Notes: generated by a model from the sequence alone, not told the origin. 64,000 bases of DNA from an uncultured Oscillibacter sp. (GCA_905200545.1 CAJKKQ010000003.1:1-64000); one strand, 5' to 3'; shown: positions 1-7,921, counted from the stretch's first letter. A program made the numbers and translations.

Positions 1-250
1 TCCACTGGGGAGCACGGGTGCTGCCCTGGCGGGCGTGGCCGGTACCCTTCTGGCGCCAGGGCTTGCGGCCACCGCCGGAAACCTCAGCGCGGGTCAGGGC
101 GCTCTGGGTGCCCTGTCTGCAGTTGGCGAGGTGGTTCTTCACAACCTCGTGGACGACGACTTCATTGGGCTCGATGCCGAAGATCGCGTCGTTCAATTCA
201 ACAGTGCCGACCTCAGCGCCGGCCATGTTCAACACTTTCATAGAAGACAT
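1..250 (-). CDS. rplD: 50S ribosomal protein L4 (N-terminal part; gene continues past window edge)
   Basis: This is the first ~83 codons of a ribosomal protein L4 gene, which binds 23S rRNA early in large-subunit assembly and in many bacteria also represses the S10 operon. The visible protein starts [15 protein letters not shown] and contains the basic stretch [19 protein letters not shown], typical of the L4 loop region. The ATG at 250 was chosen because an AGGGG-type binding site lies at 261-270, ten bases upstream; a second ATG at 241 is less well placed. It follows rplC by only 18 bases, as expected in the S10 operon. The C-terminus lies outside the window. Confidence 0.93.
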   Translation of the reverse strand, partial: MSSMKVLNMAGAEVGTVELNDAIFGIEPNEVVVHEVVKNHLANCRQGTQSALTRAEVSGGGRKPWRQKGTGHARQGSTRAPQW

Positions 251-268
251 GTTTCAAGCACCCCTTTC

Positions 269-988
269 TCACTTATTTCTGGCGGAAGCCTTCTGCGGGT
301 TACGGCCGGAAGCCTTCTGCGGGTTCTTGCTGATGTCAGCGCCGGCCTGCTTGACCTTGTGGACCTTGACCGTAGACTTGATGGTGACCAGACCGCCCTT
401 GGGGCCGGGCACCGCGCCGCAGACAACCAGCATGTTCAGCTCAGGATCAACCTTCACAACGCTCAGGTTCTGAACGGTGACCTGATCCACGCCCATGTGG
501 CCGGCGCCGATCTTGCCCTTGAAGATACGGGAGGGATCGGTGGAAGAGCCCATGGAACCGGCATGACGGTGGACAGGGCCGCCGCCGTGGCTGGTGGGGG
601 TCCGCTGTGCGCCCCAGCGCTTGATGACGCCGGCGTAGCCGTGGCCCTTGCTGATGCCGGTGATATCCACGAAGTCGCCGGCCTTGAAGGTGTCAGCCTT
701 GACGATGTCGCCCACATTCAGCTCGGCGGCATTGTCCAGGTCGAACTCGCGCAGGTGCTTCTTGGGAGCAACGCCAGCCTTGTTCAGGTGGCCCAGCTCC
801 GGCTTGCTCAGCTTGCGCTCGGGGATGTCCTCGTAGCCCAGCTGGACAGCTTCATAGCCTTCCTTTTCGGAAGTCTTCTTCTGAACGACAACGCAGGGGC
901 CCGCCTCGATGACGGTGACGGGGATCACATGGCCGTTCTCGTCAAAAATCTGGGACATGCCCACTTTTTTGCCGATGATTGCTTTCAT
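269..988 (-). CDS. rplC: 50S ribosomal protein L3
   Basis: Ribosomal protein L3 (239 aa) nucleates assembly of the large subunit and reaches toward the peptidyl-transferase centre. It begins [15 protein letters not shown], the usual L3 N-terminus, and carries the conserved loop [16 protein letters not shown] near residues 145-160. It is about 30 residues longer than typical L3 because of a lysine/arginine-rich C-terminal tail in which NPQKASGR is followed by NPQKASAR. That tail comes from an 18-bp direct repeat in the DNA (284-301 and 308-325). A strong AAGGAGGA site precedes the ATG at 988. It lies between rpsJ and rplD in the standard order. Confidence 0.97.
   Translation of the reverse strand: MKAIIGKKVGMSQIFDENGHVIPVTVIEAGPCVVVQKKTSEKEGYEAVQLGYEDIPERKLSKPELGHLNKAGVAPKKHLREFDLDNAAELNVGDIVKADTFKAGDFVDITGISKGHGYAGVIKRWGAQRTPTSHGGGPVHRHAGSMGSSTDPSRIFKGKIGAGHMGVDQVTVQNLSVVKVDPELNMLVVCGAVPGPKGGLVTIKSTVKVHKVKQAGADISKNPQKASGRNPQKASARNK
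284..325. repeat. 18-bp direct repeat inside the 3' end of rplC
   Basis: The 18-bp unit GGAAGCCTTCTGCGGGTT occurs at 284-301 and again at 308-325, a period of 24 nt (eight codons). It duplicates a basic octapeptide in the L3 tail without breaking the frame, so it looks like an in-frame tandem duplication. Confidence 0.9.
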
Positions 989-1132
989 GTATGTTCCTCC
1001 TTAAAGGTTATTGGTCGGCTTAGATACAGCCGGTTGGGTTCCCGGTGCATTGCTCTGCCGACATGACCCGCCCGTCTCGCAAGTGGACGGGCTTGGGACA
1101 GCAAACAATTTAATAAGGTGCGGAGACCGTGC

Positions 1133-1447
1133 TTACAGCTTGATCTCGATGTCCACGCCGGCGGGGAGCTCCAGAGCCATCAGGGCTTCCACAGTCTTGG
1201 GGGTGGACTTGGTGATGTCGATGAGACGCTTGTGGGTGCGACGCTCGAACTGCTCGCGGCTGTCCTTGTACTTGTGGACGGCCCGCAGGATAGTAACGAC
1301 TTCTTTCTTGGTGGGCAGAGGAATGGGGCCGGAAACCTCGGCGCCGGTGCGCTTGGCGGTCTCCACGATCTTCTCTGCACTCTGGTCGATCACCTGGTGG
1401 TCATAGGCCTTCAGGCGAATGCGGATCATTTCTTTCTGTGCTGCCAT
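1133..1447 (-). CDS. rpsJ: 30S ribosomal protein S10
   Basis: Ribosomal protein S10 (104 aa) is part of the 30S head and, as NusE, of the transcription antitermination complex. The sequence [18 protein letters not shown] and the motif GPIPLPTKK are diagnostic. The ATG at 1447 is preferred over upstream codons because GGAGGAAAGAACC ends directly before it and the protein then has the family's usual length. It is the first gene of the S10 operon here, with rplC 144 bases downstream. A candidate promoter lies at 1738-1766, giving an unusually long leader of about 280 nt. Confidence 0.97.
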   Translation of the reverse strand: MAAQKEMIRIRLKAYDHQVIDQSAEKIVETAKRTGAEVSGPIPLPTKKEVVTILRAVHKYKDSREQFERRTHKRLIDITKSTPKTVEALMALELPAGVDIEIKL

Positions 1448-1730
1448 GGTTCTTTCCTCCTGATTTCGTAGGTAGTTTTCACGAAGTCTCGACGACCTAC
1501 GGCGAGAGAATTTTTCTATACGCTTAACCGTGCGTATCATTCCGGCTCACGAAAAATACCGGCGCAGTTGTCTACGGCCGGTATCCTGTCATGGCGCAGC
1601 GATCTACGCAACGTACAGATTCTTCTCAGCCGCCCGATTATCGGACATACTCCCCGGAAGTTACCTCCTTGCGGAGCAATCTCCCGGTTCATCGCAGTGC
1701 GCGCACGGACAGACATATCCCAATCGCGCG
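1448..1730 (-). promoter_or_regulatory. Long S10-operon leader with a hairpin near its 3' end
   Basis: The ~280-nt untranslated leader between the candidate promoter and rpsJ contains no plausible coding frame. A dyad with 7-bp arms (CGTAGGT at 1467-1473 and ACCTACG at 1495-1501) lies just upstream of the rpsJ binding site. Autoregulatory S10 leaders bound by L4 are established in gamma-proteobacteria. That this leader has a similar role is inference; I do not recognise a named leader family. Confidence 0.45.
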
Positions 1731-1737
1731 CCTAATT

Positions 1738-1766
1738 ATAATAAAAGAAACCCTCCGGATTGTCAA
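1738..1766 (-). promoter_or_regulatory. Candidate sigma-A promoter of the S10 operon
   Basis: On the minus strand a perfect TTGACA (1761-1766) is followed after 17 nt by TATTAT (1738-1743). A TATAAT overlaps it at 1735-1740 with 20-nt spacing. It lies in an AT-rich patch upstream of rpsJ and is the only good promoter match in this intergenic region. Confidence 0.65.
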
Positions 1767-1857
1767 GAGGATTTTCTCCGTTTTTCATGAAAATTTGAAG
1801 ATTTTTTTGGAGGTGGTATCTTTCCGACAAAAAGTCCCAAATTTCCCGGAAAATCCA

Positions 1858-1888
1858 CGCGGCATACCGGTTTTTCCGGTATGCCGCG
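1858..1888 (-). terminator. Hairpin downstream of ybaB
   Basis: A perfect 13-bp stem (CGCGGCATACCGG at 1858-1870 with its complement at 1876-1888) with a 5-nt loop begins 11 bases after the ybaB stop. The T-tract on the minus strand is weak (TTTT, four bases after the stem), so it may end transcription or protect the 3' end. Confidence 0.6.
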
Positions 1889-1899
1889 CATAAACATTT

Positions 1900-2262
1900 T
1901 CAGAAGCCGAAGCCACTCAGATCCAAGCCGCCGGTGACGCTGGAAACGCTCTTTTCCATGGCGTCCCCTGCCTGGCGCAGGGCCTCATTGACAGCGGAGA
2001 CCACCAGGTCCTGGAGCATCTCCACATCCTCGGGATCCACGGCCTCCGGCTTAATGATAATGGAGAGGACCTCCTTCTTGCCGTTGACCTTGGCCTCCAC
2101 CACACCGCCGCCGACGCTGGCGGTAAACTCCTGGGCCTCCACCGCATCCTGAGCGGCGGTCATGGCCTCCTGCATCTGCTGGATCTTCTGCTGCATCTCT
2201 GCCTGACGCTGTGCGCCGGACACCTTTCCGTTGGTAAATCCACGCCGTGCACTGTATCCCAT
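1900..2262 (-). CDS. ybaB: YbaB/EbfC family nucleoid-associated protein
   Basis: A 120-aa member of the YbaB/EbfC family of small dimeric DNA-binding proteins. It shows the family layout: a glutamine-rich amphipathic helix (AQRQAEMQQKIQQMQEAM, about residues 17-34), the core FTASVGGGVVEAKVNGKKEV, and the conserved PEAVDPEDVEMLQDLV. The N-terminus has an added basic stretch MGYSARRGFTNGK. It follows dnaX by 16 bases; the dnaX-ybaB-recR order is common in bacteria, although no recR follows here. ybaB is probably co-transcribed with dnaX and ends at the hairpin 1858-1888. Confidence 0.93.
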   Translation of the reverse strand: MGYSARRGFTNGKVSGAQRQAEMQQKIQQMQEAMTAAQDAVEAQEFTASVGGGVVEAKVNGKKEVLSIIIKPEAVDPEDVEMLQDLVVSAVNEALRQAGDAMEKSVSSVTGGLDLSGFGF

Positions 2263-2278
2263 AACTCGTTACTCCTTA

Positions 2279-4045
2279 TTATTTAATCTGTATGTTGTCA
2301 AACTGACTGCCGAATTTCAGCAGGTTCTGCAAATTGTCCACCGGCTGGGCCTGAGGGGGCTCCCCCACCCGCAGCATCAGCCGCACGGTCTGCCCGGCCT
2401 CCTGGGCCACGGCTTCCGTCAGGATGCCCCGCACCCGGTCATTGTTCAACCGACCCAGCGTGATGTCATCCGGGGCATACACCGTCAGTATATCTCCTGC
2501 CAACACGCCGGTGCACATATCCAAAAAGGCCCGGTACATGGGGGGCAGCCGTCCCTTGCAGCTCTCTGCCAGGGCGCGCCACCAACCAGGATCGGTAACG
2601 CCGCCTGCCGGTGCGGCAGGGGCGGCGCCGGCAGCCGGTTTTGTCCGGGACTCTGCCGGAGGGGCCGATACCGTTGGGGCCGCATCCTCCGGCACATCGA
2701 AGATCCGCTCGCCGGGCGCTTCCCGCTCCGGGGGTTCCTCCGGCAGCGGCGGTTCCTCCCAGGGCGGCGCATCCTCCGGCTGAACCACCGGGTCTGGCTG
2801 CTGCGGCGCAGGCGCTTCCGGTTTGGCAGCGGCTTCCGACCGCCGGGACTCCCGGGCAGGCCCTTCCGCCGCCGTCTGGACGCCAGAGCGGATCACGGCA
2901 CCCCGGGCAACGCTCTCCTCCAGCCGCTCCAGCCGGGCGGCCAGAGCCGTCACATCCCCGCAGAGGGATTCATCACAAAGCCGCAGCAGGCACAGTTCCG
3001 CGTCTGTACGGCGGTTGGTACTGTATGCCAAGTCACCGGAGGCTGCCTGAAGGGTCGTGGCAAGATACAAAAGCCGGGTGGTGGAGACATCCCGCTCCAG
3101 CCGATCCAACGTAGCCTCGTCATACCCGCCGGACAGGAGGGCCGCGCCGCCTGCCGGGGCTGTCCGCCGCAGCAGCAGATCCCGCACCAGGGTGGAAAGC
3201 TCCGAGAGAAGGGCTCCCACATCCCGCCCGCCGTTATAGAGCTGATCCAGCAGCGTCAGCGCCTGGCCGGCGTCCCGCTGTAAAACAGCTTCCATCAGCT
3301 TGGCTGTCTGGAGATTTCCCGCCAGGCCCAGCATGTCCAACACCGCGCTGCTGTCCACTTTGCCGCCGGCGGCTGCACACTGATCCAGCAGGCTCAGCCC
3401 ATCCCGCAGGGCGCCGTCCGCCAGACGGCTCAAAAGCTCCGCACCGTCCGGTGTCAGATCGATGCCCTCCTGTCCGGCCACATAGGTGAGCCGTCGGGCC
3501 ACATCCGCCGGAGCGATGCGTTTGAAAGAAAAGCGCTGGCACCGGGAGAGGATGGTGGCGGGAACCTTGTGCAGTTCCGTGGTGGCCAGGATGAAGAGCA
3601 GGTGCTCCGGAGGCTCCTCCAGGATCTTCAGCAGGGCGTTGAAGGCCGGCGTAGAGAGCATGTGGACCTCATCGACGATATACACCCGCTTTTTCACATT
3701 GGCCGGGGCATAGATGGCCTCGTCCCGCAGGGCCCGCACCTGGTCAACACCGTTGTTGGAGGCAGCGTCCAGCTCCAGTACATCCAGAAAGCTCCCGTTG
3801 TCGATACCCAGGCAAGACGGGCAGGCGTTGCAGGGATCCCCGTTCACCGGATGCTCGCAGTTTACCGCCTTGGCCAGGATTTTGGCACAGGTCGTCTTGC
3901 CGGTGCCCCGGGTACCGGTAAACAGGTATGCGTGGGAAGTGCGGCCTTCCGCCACCTGTTTTTTCAGGGTCTCCGTAATGTGTTCCTGGCCGATGACGTC
4001 GGAAAACGTCTTGGGCCGCCACTTGCGATACAGTGCCTGATACAA
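2279..4045 (-). CDS. dnaX: DNA polymerase III subunit gamma/tau
   Basis: The clamp-loader ATPase of the replisome (588 aa). The AAA+ domain occupies roughly residues 1-220 with Walker A GTRGTGKTT (Lys50), the four-cysteine zinc module CEHPVNGDPCNACPSC, the Walker B region VYIVDEVHML and sensor residues; domain III follows. A proline/alanine/glutamate-rich linker at about 410-500 leads to a tau-type C-terminal region. The frame stays open far upstream, but the extension runs through the SRP RNA. I therefore place the start at TTG 4045 (LYQALYRKWRPKTF), with GGGAGG nine bases upstream. No obvious A-rich slippery heptamer is present near the gamma/tau boundary. Confidence 0.95.
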   Translation of the reverse strand: MYQALYRKWRPKTFSDVIGQEHITETLKKQVAEGRTSHAYLFTGTRGTGKTTCAKILAKAVNCEHPVNGDPCNACPSCLGIDNGSFLDVLELDAASNNGVDQVRALRDEAIYAPANVKKRVYIVDEVHMLSTPAFNALLKILEEPPEHLLFILATTELHKVPATILSRCQRFSFKRIAPADVARRLTYVAGQEGIDLTPDGAELLSRLADGALRDGLSLLDQCAAAGGKVDSSAVLDMLGLAGNLQTAKLMEAVLQRDAGQALTLLDQLYNGGRDVGALLSELSTLVRDLLLRRTAPAGGAALLSGGYDEATLDRLERDVSTTRLLYLATTLQAASGDLAYSTNRRTDAELCLLRLCDESLCGDVTALAARLERLEESVARGAVIRSGVQTAAEGPARESRRSEAAAKPEAPAPQQPDPVVQPEDAPPWEEPPLPEEPPEREAPGERIFDVPEDAAPTVSAPPAESRTKPAAGAAPAAPAGGVTDPGWWRALAESCKGRLPPMYRAFLDMCTGVLAGDILTVYAPDDITLGRLNNDRVRGILTEAVAQEAGQTVRLMLRVGEPPQAQPVDNLQNLLKFGSQFDNIQIK

Positions 4046-4066
4046 AGACGGCAGCCTCCCTTCCAC

Positions 4067-4222
4067 AAAAAAGATCCTCCGTATGCAGCTGCGGAACCGG
4101 CACCCTCGCGGCACATGGAACATCCCGCTTAATGCTGCTCGGTTCCCCGCCTGACATGGTTCACGGGCATCCATTGCGCGAGACCGGCTCCGCAGCTGCA
4201 TGCGGAGGATTCACTTGATAGC
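4067..4222 (-). ncRNA. ffs: Signal recognition particle RNA (4.5S/scRNA type)
   Basis: The minus strand carries the SRP domain IV signature: GAACCATGTCAGG on one side and GAACCGAGCAGC on the other side of the apical internal loops. It is capped by a GGGG-type tetraloop region. Flanking sequences at about 4074-4104 and 4182-4213 pair almost perfectly to give a long rod. Six T residues (rc of 4067-4072) follow the closing stem as an intrinsic terminator. A promoter lies at 4229-4257. The position directly upstream of dnaX matches the scr-dnaX order known in Bacillus. The exact 5' end is estimated from the promoter. Confidence 0.92.
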
Positions 4223-4228
4223 TTTCCC

Positions 4229-4257
4229 ATTCTACTATATTCAAGCCTGGTTGGCAA
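4229..4257 (-). promoter_or_regulatory. Candidate promoter of the SRP RNA
   Basis: On the minus strand TTGCCA (4252-4257) and TAGAAT (4229-4234) are spaced by 17 nt, predicting a start near 4222, just before the 5' arm of the SRP RNA. dnaX has no other clear promoter and may depend on read-through from here. Confidence 0.6.
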
Positions 4258-4289
4258 CTGAAATTTTTCCGTTTTTGAAAAAATCGCCC

Positions 4290-4317
4290 TTTACAACGAA
4301 AAAAAATATGGTATAAT
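4290..4317 (+). promoter_or_regulatory. Candidate promoter of tRNA-Ala
   Basis: TTTACA (4290-4295) and a perfect TATAAT (4312-4317), 16 nt apart in AT-rich DNA, sit about 65 bases upstream of the tRNA. They are divergent from the SRP RNA promoter. Confidence 0.65.
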
Positions 4318-4382
4318 ATCATTTGCCGTCAAGCGCTATCTGCTAAGCGGTATATTCTGGGCTGTTTGTCCAGGCTGTTTTT

Positions 4383-4458
4383 GGGCCCGTAGCTCAGCTG
4401 GGAGAGCGTACGGTTCGCATCCGTAAGGTCGACGGTTCGATCCCGTTCGGGTCCACCA
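4383..4458 (+). tRNA. tRNA-Ala (anticodon CGC)
   Basis: A 76-nt cloverleaf with a seven-base acceptor stem (GGGCCCG with CGGGTCC), D-arm GCTC/GAGC, anticodon arm TACGG-TTCGCAT-CCGTA giving anticodon CGC (reads GCG), T-arm GACGG-TTCGATC-CCGTT and an encoded CCA at 4456-4458. The G3:U70 wobble pair, the alanine identity element, is present. It stands alone, with its own promoter and terminator, beside the phage-particle locus. No copy of its 3' end is seen at the far side of that locus. Confidence 0.95.
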
Positions 4459-4460
4459 AA

Positions 4461-4495
4461 AAAGAGCCACACCTTTTGGTGTGGCTCTTTTATTT
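4461..4495. terminator. Bidirectional terminator between tRNA-Ala and the phage locus
   Basis: AAAGAGCCACACC (4461-4473) pairs with GGTGTGGCTCTTT (4478-4490) around a TTTT loop. T-rich DNA follows on the plus strand and six T residues follow on the minus strand. It can end both the tRNA transcript and the convergent xkd-like operon. Confidence 0.85.
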
Positions 4496-4510
4496 ATCTT
4501 ATTCTCTTAG

Positions 4511-4546
4511 GAAGAGCCGTGTTGTAACCATCGTCAGCACAGCTCT
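4511..4546 (-). terminator. Imperfect hairpin after the last phage-locus gene
   Basis: Imperfect arms (AAGAGCCGTG at about 4512-4521 and CACAGCTCTT at about 4538-4547) lie between the stop of the XkdU-like gene and the bidirectional terminator. There is no clear T-tract, so it may act as a processing or protective structure. Confidence 0.35.
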
Positions 4547-4559
4547 TTCTCTTTTATCT

Positions 4560-5141
4560 TCACGATTCCTCAGGCGGGATTGCCACCTCAAAGCTGTCCC
4601 AGGTGTGTTCGTGCGTCTCCACCCAGTTCCAGGTCATACCGTCCCTTTCACACTCATCCCAGGTAAGATAGCGGAAATAGAACTCCACCTCCAGATGGCA
4701 CGGAAGAATGTCCAGGATGATCTTCTGGATCTGGGGAAATTCCGCCGGAACACCTGCCGTTTCCGGGAAAATCACCCGCAGGTGTCCCGTATCCAGCTCC
4801 AATGCCTTGGCCCGGATCCCGCAGCCGCTGATGGCACTGTTGATGGCGGAGGGTGTCAGGCTGTCCCCGTCGATCTGCAGCAGGGCGGCAATGGCAGCCC
4901 GGCGCTGTTCCGGCGTTACGGCAGCCGGCCGTCTGGCAAAGAGCTGCTCCCGGCGGTCCAGGCCTTCATCCTGAGCTGTGGCCGTCAGGGCCTCCCGTTC
5001 TTCCAACTCCAATGCCGCGCTGACAGCATCCAGCCCATATCCCAACGCCCACAGCTCCGCTCCATTGACGCTGTCCTCTGATAGATCGTAGATACCCAGC
5101 GGTTCCAGGAGGCGGCACAGATACTTCCAGTATGTTCCCAT
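4560..5141 (-). CDS. XkdU-like baseplate protein (DUF2313/YmfQ family)
   Basis: A 193-aa protein matching the XkdU/YmfQ family that lies after baseplate J in PBSX and Mu-like phages. These are thought to join baseplate wedges to the fibre. It opens MGTYWKYLCRLLEPLGIYDL, like other members, and has the typical central stretch RREQLFARRPAAVTPEQRR. A GGAGGC site overlapping the end of the upstream gene serves the ATG at 5141, so translation is probably coupled. In PBSX a tail fibre gene (xkdV) follows; here the operon ends and no fibre is present. Confidence 0.75.
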   Translation of the reverse strand: MGTYWKYLCRLLEPLGIYDLSEDSVNGAELWALGYGLDAVSAALELEEREALTATAQDEGLDRREQLFARRPAAVTPEQRRAAIAALLQIDGDSLTPSAINSAISGCGIRAKALELDTGHLRVIFPETAGVPAEFPQIQKIILDILPCHLEVEFYFRYLTWDECERDGMTWNWVETHEHTWDSFEVAIPPEES

Positions 5142-5145
5142 TCCG

Positions 5146-6201
5146 TTATGCCTCCATATTTGTAAGCGTCAAATCCCCCAATACCGGCAATACGGAATCT
5201 GACGCTGCCAGATCCTGTGTTGGGGCGGAAAACCGATAATTCTTCACACCCTCCACGCCGTAAATAAGGCTGCCCAGCTGGGCAAGAAGAATCCCTTTTC
5301 CCAGCAGGTGCCCGCTGAAGAAGGAGCGGATCACCGCCTCCACCCGCAGGCGAAGCGTCTCGAAATCTTCCTCTCCGGCGTCCAGAGACAGCGTGATATC
5401 CACCGCTTTGGTCTCCGGCGCCAAAACCTCTACATCCACCGCGATCTCCCGTTTTTCCTGCAGATCCTGCTGCACCTCCCGAAGCAGCGCCTCATCGGGA
5501 AGTCCGGCCTCTGTGGCAATATACACATCCACAGTTCCAATCCCCCGGGCCCGGCCTATTACCGTGGCGGCAGCCACCCCCGTGTGGCTCATGGCCACCT
5601 GCTGGTAATAGGCCGCGTTGGCGCCATTGGGAAGCCGCTGATAGCTCTCCAGGATCCTTGCCCGAAGGCTTTCGTCCTCTTCCGGGTCACTGCCTCCGGA
5701 AAAGGCCTCCGGATTGGAGCAGGCCGTAACGCCCACCGGGCAAGCTGTCAGCACGCATACGCTCCCCGCCACCACATTGCCGCCGCTGCCCGCTTCCACA
5801 GCCTGGGCCGGAACATCTACATAGAGGTTTCCGGGCTTCAGCACCCCGTCGGCGATGGTTTGAAACCGCACCTCTTCCGGCGTCATACACACAGTGCCGG
5901 AGGGGATGTTCAGCTCCGCCGCCGGCTCCGACGGTGTCTGAAAGCGCAGCGTACCCACAGCGCACGTGCCCTGGGCTCTGGTGATCCCCCGCATCTGGGC
6001 ATGATAATCCAGATAGATCCCCTGGGCGGTTTGGGGAAAGCTTTGATCCAGCACCCAATCCCCCTGAATTCCCAGCGCCTGCATCTGTGCCGCAGCTGCA
6101 TAGAGCCGCACAGCCAAGTCGCAGGAATCCTCCGGTACAAATCCGGCCCGCTGGGAAAATGTCTCCAGCATCTGCTGATAAATCTCTTCTACCGTTTTCA
6201 C
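5146..6201 (-). CDS. xkdT: Baseplate J-like wedge protein (XkdT)
   Basis: A 351-aa baseplate J family protein, a wedge component that links the baseplate core to its periphery in contractile tails. Family features include the N-terminal MKTVEEIYQQMLETFSQRAGF, the central RAQGTCAVGTLRF region and the motif GGSDPEEDESLRARILESY near residues 165-185. The start codon is GTG at 6201, preceded by GAGAGAGGG. The length is that of XkdT. It sits between the gp25-like gene and the XkdU-like gene, as in PBSX. Confidence 0.88.
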   Translation of the reverse strand: MKTVEEIYQQMLETFSQRAGFVPEDSCDLAVRLYAAAAQMQALGIQGDWVLDQSFPQTAQGIYLDYHAQMRGITRAQGTCAVGTLRFQTPSEPAAELNIPSGTVCMTPEEVRFQTIADGVLKPGNLYVDVPAQAVEAGSGGNVVAGSVCVLTACPVGVTACSNPEAFSGGSDPEEDESLRARILESYQRLPNGANAAYYQQVAMSHTGVAAATVIGRARGIGTVDVYIATEAGLPDEALLREVQQDLQEKREIAVDVEVLAPETKAVDITLSLDAGEEDFETLRLRVEAVIRSFFSGHLLGKGILLAQLGSLIYGVEGVKNYRFSAPTQDLAASDSVLPVLGDLTLTNMEA

Positions 6202-6214
6202 AACGCACCCTCTC

Positions 6215-6562
6215 TCATTGGATCTGCGCCGATACTGCCAGCGTTTCCCCCCGGAAGTTCAGTTCCACCGTGATCTCCGCTGTGGAAGCCTCCCAGGTCA
6301 GCGTCACATTCCGGACACTCAGTTCCGGCTCATCAGCCAGGGCTTCCGTCACATACTGCGCAGCGGCCGCCTCCCGGTCTGCCGGAGGTATCTGACCCAG
6401 CTGCCACAACCGGCTGCCCAGATCCTCCCAAAAGGGAAACTGCCCCCGGCGGGCCATCAGCTTGTAGAACACCCGCTGCAGCAGCGCCTCCTGCCCCCAG
6501 ACTCGTCGCAGCCCGCCAACGCCATCCGGCACATAGTCTCCATTTTGTAATTTCAGTTCCAC
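6215..6562 (-). CDS. gp25/XkdS-like baseplate wedge protein
   Basis: About 115 aa, resembling the gp25/GPW and XkdS group of small baseplate wedge proteins. It has FPFWEDLGSRLWQL in the middle and a C-terminal segment of alternating beta residues (SVRNVTLTWEAS). The GTG at 6562 is chosen because AGAGGTGG lies just upstream and the preceding gene ends at 6577. An in-frame GTG at 6592 would overlap that gene. In gp25 of phage T4 a related fold triggers sheath polymerisation; here that role is inferred from family and position. Confidence 0.75.
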   Translation of the reverse strand: MELKLQNGDYVPDGVGGLRRVWGQEALLQRVFYKLMARRGQFPFWEDLGSRLWQLGQIPPADREAAAAQYVTEALADEPELSVRNVTLTWEASTAEITVELNFRGETLAVSAQIQ

Positions 6563-6576
6563 CTTACACCACCTCT

Positions 6577-6972
6577 TCAGCTGCAGGTACACGGTTTGTA
6601 GGGAATCCCATTGACAATCAGCATTCCCTGGATGGACACGCTTCCCCGTATCTCCACCGTGCCGCCCTTGCGCAGATAGATACTGGTATCATCAGGCCCA
6701 TACAGATAGACTTCTCCCGGCTCCATATGCTTTGGTGCCTCGATCTGTCGAACCCCCGCAACGCACTGTTCTTCGCCGCCGGGTCCCCCTTTGATGACCA
6801 ATACCGCCGCCCCGCTATCCGGCAGCCACACATATCCGCCCGGCCCATAGACCGGAAGGGATCGCACCTCTCCCCGGGTCAATACCCCCACGCTGCCGCC
6901 GGCAATGGTGGTCGTACCCAGGTCGGCATCAGCGGTGGGAACCACCGGCTTCATCTTTTTGGATAGCCACAT
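6577..6972 (-). CDS. Phage baseplate spike-like protein (gpV/Gp45-like)
   Basis: A 131-aa protein with an OB-like N-terminal part (GSVGVLTRGEVRSLPVYGPG) and a repetitive beta C-terminus ending GTVEIRGSVSIQGMLIVNG and then PYKPCTCS. This pattern is seen in short central spike proteins of Mu-like and Clostridial contractile phages. It stands where PBSX has xkdR and could form the membrane-piercing tip under the hub protein. The ATG at 6972 has GAGAGGGG upstream and the spacing to the hub gene is 1 base. The spike assignment rests on architecture and position. Confidence 0.6.
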   Translation of the reverse strand: MWLSKKMKPVVPTADADLGTTTIAGGSVGVLTRGEVRSLPVYGPGGYVWLPDSGAAVLVIKGGPGGEEQCVAGVRQIEAPKHMEPGEVYLYGPDDTSIYLRKGGTVEIRGSVSIQGMLIVNGIPYKPCTCS

Positions 6973-6973
6973 G

Positions 6974-7921
6974 TTATCCCCTCTCTTTCAATATCAGGGT
7001 CTGCGTTGCCCCGCCGGACGGGGAGAAATTATTCTCCGCCTCTGCCACCCGGTACCTTCCGGACAGTCCCAGTTTTTTCAGTTCCAGCTGTACCGTGTCC
7101 CCCGGAAACGCGGAGAAATTTCCCGGCAGCTCCAGGGCAATGGAAAAAGCATCCTCCCGGGAACGGGCGATCTGATACTCGCCGGTATACCGCATGGTGG
7201 CCCAGGTGCTCTGTCCGGGGGTGTACAGCACCCGGCGGCACTGTCCGCCCCGGTCTATCATCTCCTGGTTACGCACCGTGTAGGAGGTGCTGCGGGTCTT
7301 GTCGATGACCAGCACTTCCGTCAGCACGCCATAGCGGTCATCCCGCAGTGTACAGGAGAGCACCGGTGTATCCCCGCCGACGACTTTGCACACACCACTC
7401 TCCTTCTCCGGCGTTGCCAGCAGCTTTCCCTCCCGGCTGAACCGGGGAGAGAATCCGCCGTAAGTCAGGCAGAAATCCTCCAGAGCTTTCCACTGGCTGG
7501 AGCCGGAGGCCACCGTGTAAGTGGTGTCTGCAGTCACAGCGGCCATCTCACCGCAGGTCACGCCGTAGGGCGTTACATGTCCCCGGATAATGTCCGCCAG
7601 TGTGGCCCTCTGATAGGTCAAGGGCCGGGACTCATTGTCCAAAAGCCGGGCAGCATATCCCCTGCCGGTCACGGTGGCAGTGAGGCCGCCGCTTCCCAGG
7701 GTAATCTCGTGCTCATCCACAATGCCCCGCAGCATGACCTGGCCGCTTTCATAGGCTGTGAAGCCCGCCGCCAGATGCAGCTTTTCCAGCATATCCGGCT
7801 CATAGGGAACCGTCACGGAAAAGCAATCGCAAGGTACGCCGCCCGTATAGGTGATCTGCCAGGAGAGCAGTTCCGGAAGTGCCCAGATATGGTGATCGGC
7901 CGTTATGATGTATCCTGTCAT
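6974..7921 (-). CDS. xkdQ: Tail hub protein (XkdQ-like, gpD/gp27-like)
   Basis: A 315-aa XkdQ family protein, the baseplate hub that connects tube and spike, like gp27 of T4 or gpD of P2. It contains GVPCDCFSVTVPYEPDML near the N-terminus, an AARLLDNESRPLTYQ segment and a central LysM-like WKALEDFCLTYGG region. Its ATG at 7921 overlaps the end of the LysM-protein gene by four bases, indicating coupled translation. The order LysM protein then hub is the same as xkdP-xkdQ in PBSX. Confidence 0.82.
   Translation of the reverse strand: MTGYIITADHHIWALPELLSWQITYTGGVPCDCFSVTVPYEPDMLEKLHLAAGFTAYESGQVMLRGIVDEHEITLGSGGLTATVTGRGYAARLLDNESRPLTYQRATLADIIRGHVTPYGVTCGEMAAVTADTTYTVASGSSQWKALEDFCLTYGGFSPRFSREGKLLATPEKESGVCKVVGGDTPVLSCTLRDDRYGVLTEVLVIDKTRSTSYTVRNQEMIDRGGQCRRVLYTPGQSTWATMRYTGEYQIARSREDAFSIALELPGNFSAFPGDTVQLELKKLGLSGRYRVAEAENNFSPSGGATQTLILKERG

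Noticed and set aside
2279..4045. Programmed frameshift in dnaX
   Set aside because: The only A-rich run (near 3960) is close to the N-terminus, not at the gamma/tau boundary, and has no fitting slippery heptamer.
4045..4201. N-terminal extension of DnaX to an upstream start
   Set aside because: The extension translates the SRP RNA and its terminator; conserved DnaX sequence starts exactly at the TTG with a good binding site.
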